Source of the DNA: DTLC01 sp964555645
GTDB lineage: Bacteria; Verrucomicrobiota; Verrucomicrobiia; Limisphaerales; DTLC01
DNA length: 64,000 bases
Reading direction: 5' to 3'
Assembly: GCA_964555645.1 (NCBI GenBank)
Contig: CAZKTA010000012.1
Location: forward strand, 1 to 64,000
Every line of letters starts with the position of its first letter. Positions within the stretch are counted from its first letter, which is position 1. The translations under genes and the position numbers were made by a program. Below are positions 49,806 to 59,667 of this stretch, in pieces. The notes below the pieces were generated by a model. The model was not told where the DNA came from. It saw only the letters and a list, made by a program, of their open reading frames with translations, and did no database searches.

Positions 49806-50774
49806 TCAACTTGCCAAGTGGCAGGCAACCATATGGCCCGCACCAAGCCCACGCAGTTCAGGTGGTTCGGTCTGGCACCGAGGCTGCACAGCGATTGGAC
49901 ACCGCGGATGAAACGGGCAGCCTGCGGGTGGGTTAATTGGTGATGGGGCCTCACCAGGCAATAAAATACGCTTGCGTTTCGTTGCAGGGTCAATAGTCGG
50001 AACAGCCGAGATCAACGCCTGTGTATACGGATGTTTCGGGGTGTGCACGAGTTTTCTCGCATCAGCCAGTTCAACAATTTTGCCCAGGTACATAACCATG
50101 ATCCGATGGCTGATGTGTTCGACCACTGCAATGTCGTGCGCAATGAAAAGATAACTCAACCCACGCGCAGTTTGTAAGTCCTTAAGCAGGTTAACGATCT
50201 GTGCCTGCACAGACACGTCCAGCGCGCTAACAGGTTCATCGCAAACTATTAGTTCAGGCTCGACAGCGAGCGCGCGTGCGATGCAAATCCGCTGGCGTTG
50301 TCCGCCACTGAACTCGTGCGGGTAACGCCCGGCACAGTCGGGCTCGAGTCCGACCGCACTGAGCAGTTCAATCACGCGCGTTTTACGCGCTGCGCGGCTA
50401 TGGACGAGCCGATGAATATCGAGTGCCTCGCCTATGATTTGCTCGACTGTCATGCGCGGATCGAGAGAACCATACGGGTCTTGGAAAATCATTTGCATTT
50501 TGCGGCGTAGTTTGCGCAGTGGCCGTCCGCGCAGTTGCATGATATTGGTGCCGCAAAAGAGAATCGTGCCCGAGGTAGGCTCGATCAACCGTAGTACAGC
50601 TCGGCCTAATGTCGTCTTGCCGCACCCGCTTTCGCCAACCAACCCAAGTGTTTCACCAGGTCCAATTTCGAAGCTCACGTCGTCAACGGCACGCACAACA
50701 GTACGCACGCGAGCAGCCAACACCCTTTTAATCGGGTAATGCACTTTTAAACGTTGCACTGCAAGAATAGTCAT
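49806..50774 (-). CDS. oppF: Oligopeptide ABC transporter ATPase, OppF type
   Basis: A 322-residue ATP-binding subunit for oligopeptide/dipeptide import. Walker A GESGCGKTT (near 43-51), signature SGGQRQR, Walker B ELIVCDEP with VSALDVSVQAQIVNLL. The C-terminal oligopeptide extension has NPPAGCPFHPRCP. The ATG overlaps the upstream PP2C-like stop (ATGA). Permease and binding-protein genes are not in the window. Confidence 0.92.
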   Translation of the reverse strand: MTILAVQRLKVHYPIKRVLAARVRTVVRAVDDVSFEIGPGETLGLVGESGCGKTTLGRAVLRLIEPTSGTILFCGTNIMQLRGRPLRKLRRKMQMIFQDPYGSLDPRMTVEQIIGEALDIHRLVHSRAARKTRVIELLSAVGLEPDCAGRYPHEFSGGQRQRICIARALAVEPELIVCDEPVSALDVSVQAQIVNLLKDLQTARGLSYLFIAHDIAVVEHISHRIMVMYLGKIVELADARKLVHTPKHPYTQALISAVPTIDPATKRKRILLPGEAPSPINPPAGCPFHPRCPIAVQPRCQTEPPELRGLGAGHMVACHLAS

Positions 50775-51400
50775 AGCGGGCGCACAAGAATGACCGAGAG
50801 GTCATCCGGCAAAACACCTGACTGATACCGTCGTAGGTCGGCAAGCTTCCGTACAGCTTCATTCAAATCATCGCATGAAGCTGCGGCAACTATTTGTGAT
50901 TTTGCGGCATATTTCAGGAGTCCGTCACTTGCAACGAGCAGCGTGTGCCGTAGCTTGCCAAGGCTGAACACAACGGGCCAAACCTGGCCGCTGCTCAGAA
51001 AAGGCATCCGATGCTGCGCGGCGGTAAGATTGTCAATGCCGGTTTCCGAAATAATCCATGCACCTGTACCTCCTGTAGTCGCGCCGAAAATATGTGATTC
51101 GGACACAGCCACGATTACGCAAGCCTCTTCGCCATATGCACCAGCCAGCGCTATTTCACGATCTAGCTCGACCATGAATTGCGCGAGGACTTCCTGACTT
51201 GGCAAGAGTTGTGTGAACTTGGCCTTGGTAGCGTTGAGAATGAAGTCTGCTGCTTCAGCTCCACCACAAAGTCCACCTGTGCTTTCTGCAAACACTGAAA
51301 CACGCCCATACTCGACTGTGAAAACCTCAGCGCGGTTTTTAAGCTCTGTTCCGCCAGATTTGTTGTGTTTCGCTAATGCAAACATCCCGTTTCTCAGCAT
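50771..51400 (-). CDS. PP2C/SpoIIE-like phosphatase-fold protein between oppD and oppF
   Basis: A 209-residue protein with the PP2C fold pattern: an opening FAESTGGLCGGAEAADFI, GATTGGTGAWII, LLVASDGLLKYA and PDDLSVILVRPL at the end. The last two carry metal-ligand aspartates (SDG and DD). The first metal motif, usually DGxGG, reads ESTGG, so metal binding may be altered. It starts within the oppD stop (TAATG) and its stop overlaps oppF (ATGA), implying a fixed ratio with the transporter ATPases. It may dephosphorylate Ser/Thr or be a degenerate sensor. No partner kinase nearby. Confidence 0.72.
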   Translation of the reverse strand: MLRNGMFALAKHNKSGGTELKNRAEVFTVEYGRVSVFAESTGGLCGGAEAADFILNATKAKFTQLLPSQEVLAQFMVELDREIALAGAYGEEACVIVAVSESHIFGATTGGTGAWIISETGIDNLTAAQHRMPFLSSGQVWPVVFSLGKLRHTLLVASDGLLKYAAKSQIVAAASCDDLNEAVRKLADLRRYQSGVLPDDLSVILVRPL

Positions 51401-52368
51401 TAATCATCAGCCGTGCCCCGACTGTATGGGCAACGGACCCAATGGCCAGGCAAAACCTCCACCAGCGCAGGCATGGCGCCTGAGCAATCGGCTTTTGCTA
51501 TTGGACAGCGCGGGGCGAATTTGCAGCCGGGTGGCGGATTGGCCATGCTTGGCACTGTGCCCGGGATCGGCTCCAGCCGCACTGAGGTCGCCCCAAGCCT
51601 GGGCGCAGTTGCCTTAAGCGCTTTTGTGTACGGATGCAGCGGCTGACGCACCAGGCTTGCTGCCGGCGCAAGCTCAACTATCTGGCCGGCGTACATAACG
51701 GCTACACGGTCGGCAATCTCAGATACGATGCCAAGGTTATGCGTGACGAACAGAATGGCCATGCCAACCTGCTGTTTAAGCGCACAAAGAAAATCGAGTA
51801 TCTGCGCTTGGATCGTCACATCCAGAGCTGTAGTCGGCTCGTCGGCTACGAGCAATTTTGGCTCGGCTGCCAGCGCAATTGCGAGCATCACACGCTGTTG
51901 CATACCACCCGACAACTGAAACGGATACGCACGCATCCGCTGTTGCGGCGCAGGAATACCAACAAGTTGCAGCAGCCGGATTACCTCGCTCTCGGATGCC
52001 TTTTCGGGTCTGTGCAACTTGAGCATTTCTTTGATCTGCGCGCCGACTTTCAACACTGGATTAAGTGACGCGCTTGGTTCCTGGAAAACATAACTGACAA
52101 CAGCGCCACGTATTTTGCGTAGCTCTGTGTTTGCGAGTTTAAGTACATCATGGCTGTTCAACAAAATCTGGCCCGAATAAACTGCCGGCGGCGACGGCAC
52201 AAGCCGTGCAATTGAAAGTGCAGTCAGCGTTTTGCCACAGCCGCTCTCACCAACCAGACACAATGTTTCCCCATGGTCAATACTCAGTGATACACCGTCC
52301 AGCACACGCAAGGTGCGTGTGCTTGAGGCAAACTCGAGTGTAAGGTTTTTTATCTCGAGTAACGGCAT
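51400..52368 (-). CDS. oppD: Oligopeptide ABC transporter ATPase, OppD type
   Basis: A 322-residue ATPase paired with OppF. Walker A GESGCGKTLT (near 36-45), signature LSGGMQQRVMLA, Walker B KLLVADEPTTALDVTIQAQIL (shortened here in meaning: DEPTTALD), then HNLGIVSEIADRVAVMYAG. The C-terminal NPPPGCKFAPRCP is the oligopeptide-type extension. The start MPLLEIKN at 52368 is preferred over an in-frame codon nine residues upstream. First gene of oppD - PP2C-like - oppF. Confidence 0.92.
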   Translation of the reverse strand: MPLLEIKNLTLEFASSTRTLRVLDGVSLSIDHGETLCLVGESGCGKTLTALSIARLVPSPPAVYSGQILLNSHDVLKLANTELRKIRGAVVSYVFQEPSASLNPVLKVGAQIKEMLKLHRPEKASESEVIRLLQLVGIPAPQQRMRAYPFQLSGGMQQRVMLAIALAAEPKLLVADEPTTALDVTIQAQILDFLCALKQQVGMAILFVTHNLGIVSEIADRVAVMYAGQIVELAPAASLVRQPLHPYTKALKATAPRLGATSVRLEPIPGTVPSMANPPPGCKFAPRCPIAKADCSGAMPALVEVLPGHWVRCPYSRGTADD

Positions 52369-52481
52369 CTCAACAGCAGACCTTAACCTGCGCAAACAAC
52401 ACGAAAAAGCTCAAGTGCGAACCCGTCCGAGGTTCAAATCAACTTGCGCAGAACAACCCAAGGTGCGAGTGTCTGTGCGCC

Positions 52482-54632
52482 ATGTTTGCAAAGACGGTCA
52501 TTTACGCTGCATTAGCGTGTATGTTGGTCGCATGTGCAGTTGTCAAAAACAACAAGATGTCCAGCCAAACCACATTAGTTGACCTAGAGCGGCTTGCCGC
52601 ACGGTTCAACAGCGTAGTCTCACTGCCCGAGTTCGAGACTACGCCTGAGGCAGTGCGTGCAGCGGTATCGAACACGATCAGCCAAGCGAATGCCGCGCTG
52701 GATGCAATTGGCCGGCTTAGGCCCGGCGAGGTCAACTTCGACAACACCGTGCGCGCGTTGGATGACATTCTGTGGCAGGCAAGTTTGACGGGTAACAGAC
52801 TGGCGTTGATCAAGGAAACGAGCACAAATGCCGCTCTACGCGAGGCTGCAACCGAAGCTATCAAAGTGCTTCAGGAATGGGCTGTGGGGGTTGAATATCG
52901 CGAGGATGTGTACCGTGCGATCAAGGCGTATGCGGATACAAAGCCGAAGCTGTCTGGCGAAGACGCAAAACTGCTAGATGAGACAATGCGCGATTACCGG
53001 CGCGCGGGGCTGGCGTTGCCCAAGCACGAACGCGACCAGGTCGAGCAGCTTCGAAAGGAACTCACCAGGTTGTGCACCGATTTCGACAGCAACATCACAA
53101 AAGCGCAAAAGGCGCTCAAGTTCACCAAGGCCGAGCTCGAAGGTGTGCCTGAAAGTTTCCTCAACCAGGAAGGCATCAAGACCGGCGAGGATGAATACAC
53201 GATCCAGGTTAATGTCACCTGGCAGTATCTTGCGGTAATGGAAAATGCAAAACGCGAAGACGTACGTCGGCGTGTGCTTTTCGAACAACACAGCCTAGCC
53301 AAGGAGCAAAATGCGCCGTTGCTGGAGCGGATTCTTGCGTTGCGCAGCACAATTGCGCGCAAACTCGGATACAGCACCTGGGCAGATTACCAGATCGAGG
53401 TCAAAATGGCCAAAACAGCTGCACGCGCCATCCAGTTCGAGCAGAGTCTTGTGAAAGGGCTTCAGCCAAAGTTCGATGCCGAGCTTGCCGAGCTCCGTAA
53501 ATTAAAGGTGGCTGAAACCGGCGATCCAAACGCAAAGATTGAAGTGTATGACTGGCGGTATTATGCCGAACAACTAAAGCGGCAGCGGTACAATGTTGAC
53601 GCCGAGCAACTGCGCGTTTATTTCCCGTTGGAACGTACATTGCACGGTATGTTCGATGTGTACGCACGGATCTTCGGCGTGCGCTTCGAGCAGATTGACC
53701 CACCATACAAATGGGCGGGTGAGGTACAATTATGGTCTGTGCGCGATGCTGACACTGGCGAACCGCTCGGTTTGTTTTACCTGGACATGTACCCGCGAGC
53801 CGGCAAATACAATCATTTTGCTGTGTTTGAACTTGTGGGGGGTAAACTGTTGCCAGACGGCCGGTATCAGCGCCCAGTAGTTGCGATGGTCTGCAATTTC
53901 CCGCCACCGCACCCTGGCAAACCGTCTCTTCTGAAACATAGCGATGTCGAGACGTTATTCCACGAGTTTGGCCACATAATGCATAACGTGCTCACACGCG
54001 CCAAGTTCGCCAGGTTCGCAGGATCAAATGTGCCACGTGATTTTGTCGAGGCACCGTCCCAGATGCTCGAAAACTGGGTGTGGGACAAGCAGGTACTCGA
54101 CAGTTTTGCTGCTGACTACCGCGACCCGACGCGGAAGATACCGGCCGAAATTCTCGACCAACTGAAAGCTGCAAAACTAGCTGTCGAAGGCACAAGGTAC
54201 AGGCGGCAGCTTGCGTTTGGTTTGATGGACCTGACATTGCACACGCAAATTAATGAAACTAACTGTACCGATGCAATTCAGCTTGCAAACCGCGTGCTGA
54301 GCGAGGTGTTCCTGCCAGTGCCAGAAGGCACGGCAATACCGGCGTATTTCGGTCATTTAACCGGGTACGACGCCGCTTACTACAGTTACGCATGGGCAGA
54401 TGCAATCTCGAGCGACATGGCAACGGTGTTCGAACAGGCACCGGGTAGATATTTCGACGCTAACGTCGGCCGTAAACTGCGTAAGGAAATTTACGAAGTC
54501 GGCGACTCACGCGACGTGAACATCTCGATCGAAAAGTTCCTCGGCCGAGCACCGTCAATCGAGCCGTTCTTGAGAAAAATTGGTGCTCAAACAGTTCCAA
54601 CAATGCAGCCAGGGGCAGCCGCACAAAACTGA
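52482..54632 (+). CDS. M3 family oligopeptidase, lipoprotein
   Basis: A 716-residue zinc peptidase of the thimet oligopeptidase/OpdA group. The zinc site is HEFGH (H494, E495, H498) with E523 in EAPSQMLENW as third ligand, and the HLxGYDAAYYSYAWAD sequence near the C-terminus is typical. The N-terminus has a lipobox (LVAC, Cys about 18), so it should be membrane-anchored and act on peptides outside the cytoplasm. Divergent from the oppD operon, consistent with peptide scavenging. Confidence 0.92.
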   Translation: MFAKTVIYAALACMLVACAVVKNNKMSSQTTLVDLERLAARFNSVVSLPEFETTPEAVRAAVSNTISQANAALDAIGRLRPGEVNFDNTVRALDDILWQASLTGNRLALIKETSTNAALREAATEAIKVLQEWAVGVEYREDVYRAIKAYADTKPKLSGEDAKLLDETMRDYRRAGLALPKHERDQVEQLRKELTRLCTDFDSNITKAQKALKFTKAELEGVPESFLNQEGIKTGEDEYTIQVNVTWQYLAVMENAKREDVRRRVLFEQHSLAKEQNAPLLERILALRSTIARKLGYSTWADYQIEVKMAKTAARAIQFEQSLVKGLQPKFDAELAELRKLKVAETGDPNAKIEVYDWRYYAEQLKRQRYNVDAEQLRVYFPLERTLHGMFDVYARIFGVRFEQIDPPYKWAGEVQLWSVRDADTGEPLGLFYLDMYPRAGKYNHFAVFELVGGKLLPDGRYQRPVVAMVCNFPPPHPGKPSLLKHSDVETLFHEFGHIMHNVLTRAKFARFAGSNVPRDFVEAPSQMLENWVWDKQVLDSFAADYRDPTRKIPAEILDQLKAAKLAVEGTRYRRQLAFGLMDLTLHTQINETNCTDAIQLANRVLSEVFLPVPEGTAIPAYFGHLTGYDAAYYSYAWADAISSDMATVFEQAPGRYFDANVGRKLRKEIYEVGDSRDVNISIEKFLGRAPSIEPFLRKIGAQTVPTMQPGAAAQN

Positions 54633-54662
54633 AGGCGTAACCGGCACACAACCTGCCTGCAA

Positions 54663-55268
54663 TTACCGGGTGACCTGCGCATTCGGGGGCGGGAAAATGG
54701 GTTTGTAATGTTCAAAGCGCGCCATGACGGCTTTGACATATCGCTTCGTGATCGGAAAACCGATCTGCTCAATAAACATTGCACTGTTTGTAGAAGCCGG
54801 TCCTTTTGCCCATCTTAACACATTCGCGCGCCCGGCGTTGTAATCAGCAAGTGCATACGGCAGCGGATTGTCAGTAGCCGAGTATCGGTCCAGCAGCTTT
54901 CGAAGGTACCATGTACCAGCCAAGGTGTTTTTTGCCGGATCAAATAACTGGCTGTGAACAAAAAACTGGATTCGTTCGGCTTCGGCCCATTCACGTGCTG
55001 CGAGCTCGCCGACCTGCATGAGACCGATCTCGCCCGCTTTGCCACGTGCCCGGGGGTTAAACTTGCTCTCGCGCCAAACAACAGCCTTAACCAAAGCAGG
55101 GTCAACACCGTAGCGCGTTGCAGCGGCCAAAATGACCGGGTCCTGACTGTGCTCACGCCAAACAAGCCACAAGTCGTACAAGACAAACAGGCCACTCATC
55201 AGCACAGCCAAAAGAATCCAAACTTTCAGACGTAATCCCGTGCGTGTCTTTGGCCTTTTATTTGGCAT
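54663..55268 (-). CDS. Lytic transglycosylase, SLT domain
   Basis: A 201-residue protein with one N-terminal membrane helix (about 12-32) and an SLT domain. The catalytic Glu lies in VVWRESKFNP, followed by GEIGLMQV and ALADYNAG, the usual goose-lysozyme-like motifs. It cleaves peptidoglycan with 1,6-anhydro products and is probably anchored in the inner membrane. Divergent from priA, whose start lies 38 bases away. Confidence 0.93.
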   Translation of the reverse strand: MPNKRPKTRTGLRLKVWILLAVLMSGLFVLYDLWLVWREHSQDPVILAAATRYGVDPALVKAVVWRESKFNPRARGKAGEIGLMQVGELAAREWAEAERIQFFVHSQLFDPAKNTLAGTWYLRKLLDRYSATDNPLPYALADYNAGRANVLRWAKGPASTNSAMFIEQIGFPITKRYVKAVMARFEHYKPIFPPPNAQVTR

Positions 55269-55305
55269 TGTTTACCGGGGCACTTTCGTGCCTAGACTAA
55301 CGCAG

Positions 55306-57729
55306 ATGGTTGCACGTGTCACACTGGAAATTGCACTTGGTAAAGAGTTCGATTACATCGTGCCGCCTGAGCTTTCTGACCAGGTTAACGTAGGCACACG
55401 CGTGCAGGTGCCGCTCGGCCGACGCAAAGTGTACGGTGTGGTGACAGCGCTGGTGGAGCGGTCCGAACGCCCAAATCTCAAGCCGATCTTCAAAATCGTT
55501 GGTACGCCGTCGTTGCTCACGCCCGGTTTGCTAAAACTCGCACATTGGATATCGAAATACTACTGCTGCCCGCCAGAGCTATGCCTGAGAAGTGTTTTGC
55601 CCGAAGCCGTGCGGCGTGAACAACCGGGCTGGCGCAAGCAACTGTTCGTGCGTGCGGTACCGTTTGCAGGCGAACTACCAAGGTTGCCAAAACGCCAACT
55701 TGAAGTTTTGCACATTGTCGAGGAACGACGCGAGCTGCCGTTGGCCGAGCTGTTAAAGCTCGCCCAAACAACAACTGCCACCGTGCGCAGACTCGAGGAC
55801 AAGGGTTTGATTGTTATGGCTCCGCAGACCACCGAACGCGACCCGTATGCGCACGAACAGATTTTGCCTACGCACCCACTGGAGTTAAACCTCGCCCAGG
55901 CAAAGGCACTCGAGGCTATCAAGGCTGCAATGAGCGGGACTGGCAACGGGCCCAGCGCTGCCAACTCTGTGACCGGCCATCCGAGATTGCAAGCGCACTG
56001 CCGACAAGATGTTGGCAGCACGCTTAAATTGCCCGTTTTCCTTCTGCACGGTGTAACGGGCAGCGGCAAGACCGAGGTGTACCTGCAGGCAATTGCACAT
56101 GCACTGGAGCTTGGGAAGGGAGCAATTGTGCTTGTGCCCGAGATTTCGCTCACGCCGCAGACAGTAGAGCGGTTTAAGGCACGGTTCTGCCACGGACCGA
56201 ACCGGACACTTGTTGCGGTTTTGCACAGTCATCTTTCCGCCGGTGAACGGCACGATGAATGGCACAAGATCAGGCAGGGACGCGCACGTATTGTCATCGG
56301 GGCGCGGTCGGCAATTTTTGCGCCTGTGCACCCCCTTGGCCTGATAATCGTGGACGAGGAACACGAGCACACCTACAAACAAGAAGAAGCACCGCGGTAC
56401 CATGCACGTGATGTGGCGATAGTGCGGGGGCAGCTCGAAGGCGCAGTTGTTGTGCTCGGTTCGGCTACACCGTCGCTTGAGAGTTACTACAATGCCCGCC
56501 GCGGTAAATACACATTGCTCGAGTTACCCGAGCGCGTTGACGGCCGGAAAATGCCATACGTACGCGTGATTGACATGCGCGAAGCCGCACACAAAACCAA
56601 AGGCATCCCGATCTTTTCAGGTCAACTCAAGGAAGCCATCACGCGCAGGCTCGAACGTGGCGAGCAAACAATACTGTTCCTGAACCGACGCGGTTACTCC
56701 ACTGCGCTCGAGTGTCCGATGTGCGGTTACGTTGCCAAGTGCGTCAACTGCAGCATTGCGTTGACCTATCATAGGCGCGAGCAGATCTTGTTGTGTCACA
56801 TCTGCGGGCACTCTGCACCGGTGCCTGCGACATGCCCAACCGAAAAATGCCGTAGCCCAAAAATACGATACGCCGGGCTTGGCACAGAAAAAGTCGAGGA
56901 AACATTGGCGAAACTCTTTCCAATCGCGCGCATCAAGCGGATGGACTCGGACGTAATGAAACGCAAGGACGATTACCGCCGGTTACTCGCCGAGTTTCGC
57001 ACCGGCAGAATAGACGTGCTTGTCGGCACGCAAATGATCGCCAAAGGTTTGCATTTCCCGAATGTGACGCTTGTGGGCATCATTTATGCCGACCTTGCGT
57101 TGCACCAGCCAGATTTCCGCGCAGCCGAACGCACTTTCCAACTATTAACCCAGGTGGCCGGACGCGCCGGCCGGGGCGATGTCGAGGGTGAAGTGTTTGT
57201 TCAGGCATTTACACCGTTTCATCCGGCTATCCAGTACGCTCGAAGGCACGATTACAACGGGTTTTATGAACAGGAAATCGAGTTCAGACGGCAATTGCGC
57301 TATCCACCGTTCAGCAGGGTTGCATTGGTGACACTCAGAGGGCGAAATGAACAAAAGGTCAAACTCACAGCCGAGTATCTCAGACGCGAACTTGACAAAA
57401 TTTCGACGCCATTGCCGGAAAACACATCTCAAGAGGCTAACGGCGACGAAAACGAGCTAATCACGGAAAATCAACGCACCCGAACCACAGCAGCCAACGC
57501 CGAGCTGACCAAGACCGAAACAACCGGTGGTGCGATAACCGACCTGCTCATAGCCGGTCCTGCCCCCGCACCTGTATCACGGGCAATGACATTCTATCGG
57601 TACCAGATCATGCTGCGGACGCGCCAGATGGTTCTACTGAGCCAGCGGCTGACACGGTTAGCCGAAACTTTTCAGTTGCCAGAAGGCGTGAGTTTGACGA
57701 TAGACGTTGACCCAGTTGATCTGTTGTAA
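55306..57729 (+). CDS. priA: Primosomal protein N' (PriA helicase)
   Basis: An 807-residue replication-restart helicase. The N-terminal DNA-binding part opens VARVTLEIALGKEFDYIVP. Walker A is GVTGSGKTEVY, Walker B IIVDEEHEHTYKQ, and the zinc-binding cysteines are in CPMCGYVAKC, CHICGH and CPTEKC. The helicase C-terminal motif is QVAGRAGRG. Two extra low-conservation inserts are seen, near 207-237 and 704-750, compared with usual PriA proteins. The ATG at 55306 gives the conserved N-terminus. Confidence 0.95.
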   Translation: MVARVTLEIALGKEFDYIVPPELSDQVNVGTRVQVPLGRRKVYGVVTALVERSERPNLKPIFKIVGTPSLLTPGLLKLAHWISKYYCCPPELCLRSVLPEAVRREQPGWRKQLFVRAVPFAGELPRLPKRQLEVLHIVEERRELPLAELLKLAQTTTATVRRLEDKGLIVMAPQTTERDPYAHEQILPTHPLELNLAQAKALEAIKAAMSGTGNGPSAANSVTGHPRLQAHCRQDVGSTLKLPVFLLHGVTGSGKTEVYLQAIAHALELGKGAIVLVPEISLTPQTVERFKARFCHGPNRTLVAVLHSHLSAGERHDEWHKIRQGRARIVIGARSAIFAPVHPLGLIIVDEEHEHTYKQEEAPRYHARDVAIVRGQLEGAVVVLGSATPSLESYYNARRGKYTLLELPERVDGRKMPYVRVIDMREAAHKTKGIPIFSGQLKEAITRRLERGEQTILFLNRRGYSTALECPMCGYVAKCVNCSIALTYHRREQILLCHICGHSAPVPATCPTEKCRSPKIRYAGLGTEKVEETLAKLFPIARIKRMDSDVMKRKDDYRRLLAEFRTGRIDVLVGTQMIAKGLHFPNVTLVGIIYADLALHQPDFRAAERTFQLLTQVAGRAGRGDVEGEVFVQAFTPFHPAIQYARRHDYNGFYEQEIEFRRQLRYPPFSRVALVTLRGRNEQKVKLTAEYLRRELDKISTPLPENTSQEANGDENELITENQRTRTTAANAELTKTETTGGAITDLLIAGPAPAPVSRAMTFYRYQIMLRTRQMVLLSQRLTRLAETFQLPEGVSLTIDVDPVDLL

Positions 57730-57775
57730 CAGCCCGGGCTCGGGCTCTCGAGCATAGCGTTTTAGACACACCAAC

Positions 57776-58153
57776 ATGGCTCTGAACTGGAAGAAACTGC
57801 AAGCGATTGCATCGGCTGAGGTCGAGACGCTCTTGGCGGCGCTGCCCAAGCCATTACAAAAAGAGGCACGAAAACTACCGATCACTTTCGAGCGCCGACC
57901 GACCCGCGCCATGGTAGCCGACGGGATCGATCCGGACACGCTCGGTCTGTTTGTTGGGCCGGAGTTCGCCGAGCAACACTCGACCAACTGGCTGCTCCCG
58001 CCCCGGATCATCCTATACCTCGAAAACGTTTGGGCCACCGCTGAAGCCGACGAGGAAGCGTTCAGGCGCGAGATTCGTGCCACACTGTTGCACGAGCTTG
58101 GTCATTACCTCGGGCTAGACGAAGACGGCCTGATAGCACGCGGGCTCGAATGA
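57776..58153 (+). CDS. Small zincin-like metallopeptidase family protein
   Basis: A 125-residue protein of the minimal zincin family (PF06262-like). HELGH is at 106-110 in LLHELGHYLGLDEDGL, with D115 as a likely further ligand. The middle part has LGLFVGPEF and PPRIILYLENVW, typical of the family. Substrate unknown. It starts 46 bases after priA, possibly co-transcribed. Confidence 0.85.
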   Translation: MALNWKKLQAIASAEVETLLAALPKPLQKEARKLPITFERRPTRAMVADGIDPDTLGLFVGPEFAEQHSTNWLLPPRIILYLENVWATAEADEEAFRREIRATLLHELGHYLGLDEDGLIARGLE

Positions 58154-58316
58154 ACAATTTGGCCGGTCAAAGTTTCCGGTTGGCTTGCCATGCGGTTCTT
58201 CGTACTTACTGTGTTTAGCTGCGTTTGGAGAATCCAGATGCACGAATGCTCCACGTTATTCGTCTGCGCTCCACCGAATGCGGCTACGCCACTGCCGGAA
58301 TGAATCTGAGCACGCG

Positions 58317-59666
58317 TCAGGCTGGTTTGTTTGAACCCGTAATTTGTTGAAGCCGTAGTTTTGCCCATTCGCGTGCCTGGTCGGGGGTCTTCAGTTCATC
58401 TTGCAATTGTTTTTCGCGGATCTCGGCAAGAAGCGCCCCCATCGCAGGCCCGGGTTTCATCCCAAGCGCAATAAGGTCGTGCCCGGTCAAAAGCGGCGGA
58501 CGCACCTCTGGCTGGCGCTCAAGCTCGGCGGCTTTTTCACGGAGCAAATCGTACACGTCCAACCTGCCATGCGAGCCAAGACAATCGAGCCTGTGCAACT
58601 CCAGTTCGAGTCTGAAAGTAGGGCGCAATAACAGCCTGCGCAAAGTTGACCTGCGCATCTGCATGGCGTCTTTGAGTTGCATGTGATACCTGACGACCTT
58701 GGCGACTTGGTCGATTTGTTTGCGCGGGAACCTGAGCCGCTCGAGGATCGCCCGGGCCACCTCGGCACCGATCTTTTCGTGCTCATAGAAATGGATTACG
58801 CCAGTAGCCTGGTCACGAGTTGCAGTTCGTGGTTTGGCAATGTCGTGCAACAAGACCGCCCAGGGCAGCAACGGGTCTGCGTCGGCGGGCAAGTGTTGCA
58901 GCATCAGTTTGATGTGCGTATAGACGGTGCCTTCGGGGTGGTAGTCCGGTGATTGTTCGCAGGTTATGGTCGGGACAAGCTCGGGTAACACGTGCTCGAG
59001 CAACCCGCTTTCACGCAACAGCTCAAGCCCACAAGCTGCGTGTGGCGCTTTGAATAGTTTGACGAGTTCCTCGCGGATACGTTCCATGCTGATGCCGGTT
59101 ATCTTGTGCGCGTTGGCCTTGAGAGCTGCGAATGTGACAGGCTCAATCCGGAAGCTCAATTGCGCAGCAAACCTGACGGCGCGCAACAGGCGCAGGTGGT
59201 CTTCTGCGAACCTCGCGTCAGGATCGCCAATTGTCCGAATGACACCTGCGCGCAGGTCTGCTTCGCCTCCAACCCAGTCGTGCAATTTGTTCATGACCGG
59301 GTCGTAGAACAGTCCGTTAACAGTAAAATCGCGCCGTAGCGCATCAGCACGCGCGTCGCTAAACACGACCTTTTCGGGCCGGCGCCCATCAACGTAATCT
59401 GCCTCGGCACGAAAGGTTGCAACCTGGAATTGATGCCCGTCTTCAATAACAACCATCACGCCGAACTTGCGTCCGACCGGAACGGTGTGCTCGAACAACG
59501 CCTCGATTTGGTCCGGACGCGCCGACGTTGCCACGTCGTAGTCGCCGGGGTCGCGTCCGAGCAACAGGTCACGGACACAACCGCCCACCCAAAAAGCATC
59601 GAACCCAGCCTGCTGGAGGCGTTGAACGATGCCTACGGCAATCTCGCGTAAACTGCGCATGCGCAT
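58317..59666 (-). CDS. cca: CCA tRNA nucleotidyltransferase / poly(A) polymerase family
   Basis: A 449-residue class II nucleotidyltransferase. The head domain has GGCVRDLLLGRDPGDYDVAT with catalytic D42 and D44, then RRDFTVNGLFYDP and the RAVRFAAQLSFRIE segment. An HD-type domain follows (LLHDIAKPRTAT, then VRYHM). All three complete tRNAs here encode CCA, so this enzyme would act mainly in repair. An ATG two codons in is an equal start. Poly(A) polymerase activity cannot be excluded. Confidence 0.93.
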   Translation of the reverse strand: MRMRSLREIAVGIVQRLQQAGFDAFWVGGCVRDLLLGRDPGDYDVATSARPDQIEALFEHTVPVGRKFGVMVVIEDGHQFQVATFRAEADYVDGRRPEKVVFSDARADALRRDFTVNGLFYDPVMNKLHDWVGGEADLRAGVIRTIGDPDARFAEDHLRLLRAVRFAAQLSFRIEPVTFAALKANAHKITGISMERIREELVKLFKAPHAACGLELLRESGLLEHVLPELVPTITCEQSPDYHPEGTVYTHIKLMLQHLPADADPLLPWAVLLHDIAKPRTATRDQATGVIHFYEHEKIGAEVARAILERLRFPRKQIDQVAKVVRYHMQLKDAMQMRRSTLRRLLLRPTFRLELELHRLDCLGSHGRLDVYDLLREKAAELERQPEVRPPLLTGHDLIALGMKPGPAMGALLAEIREKQLQDELKTPDQAREWAKLRLQQITGSNKPA

Positions 59667-59667
59667 C

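Noticed and set aside
49271..49936. Plus-strand frame of 221 codons
   Set aside because: Crosses aroF 5' sequence, its leader and the oppF 3' end antisense; no family similarity.
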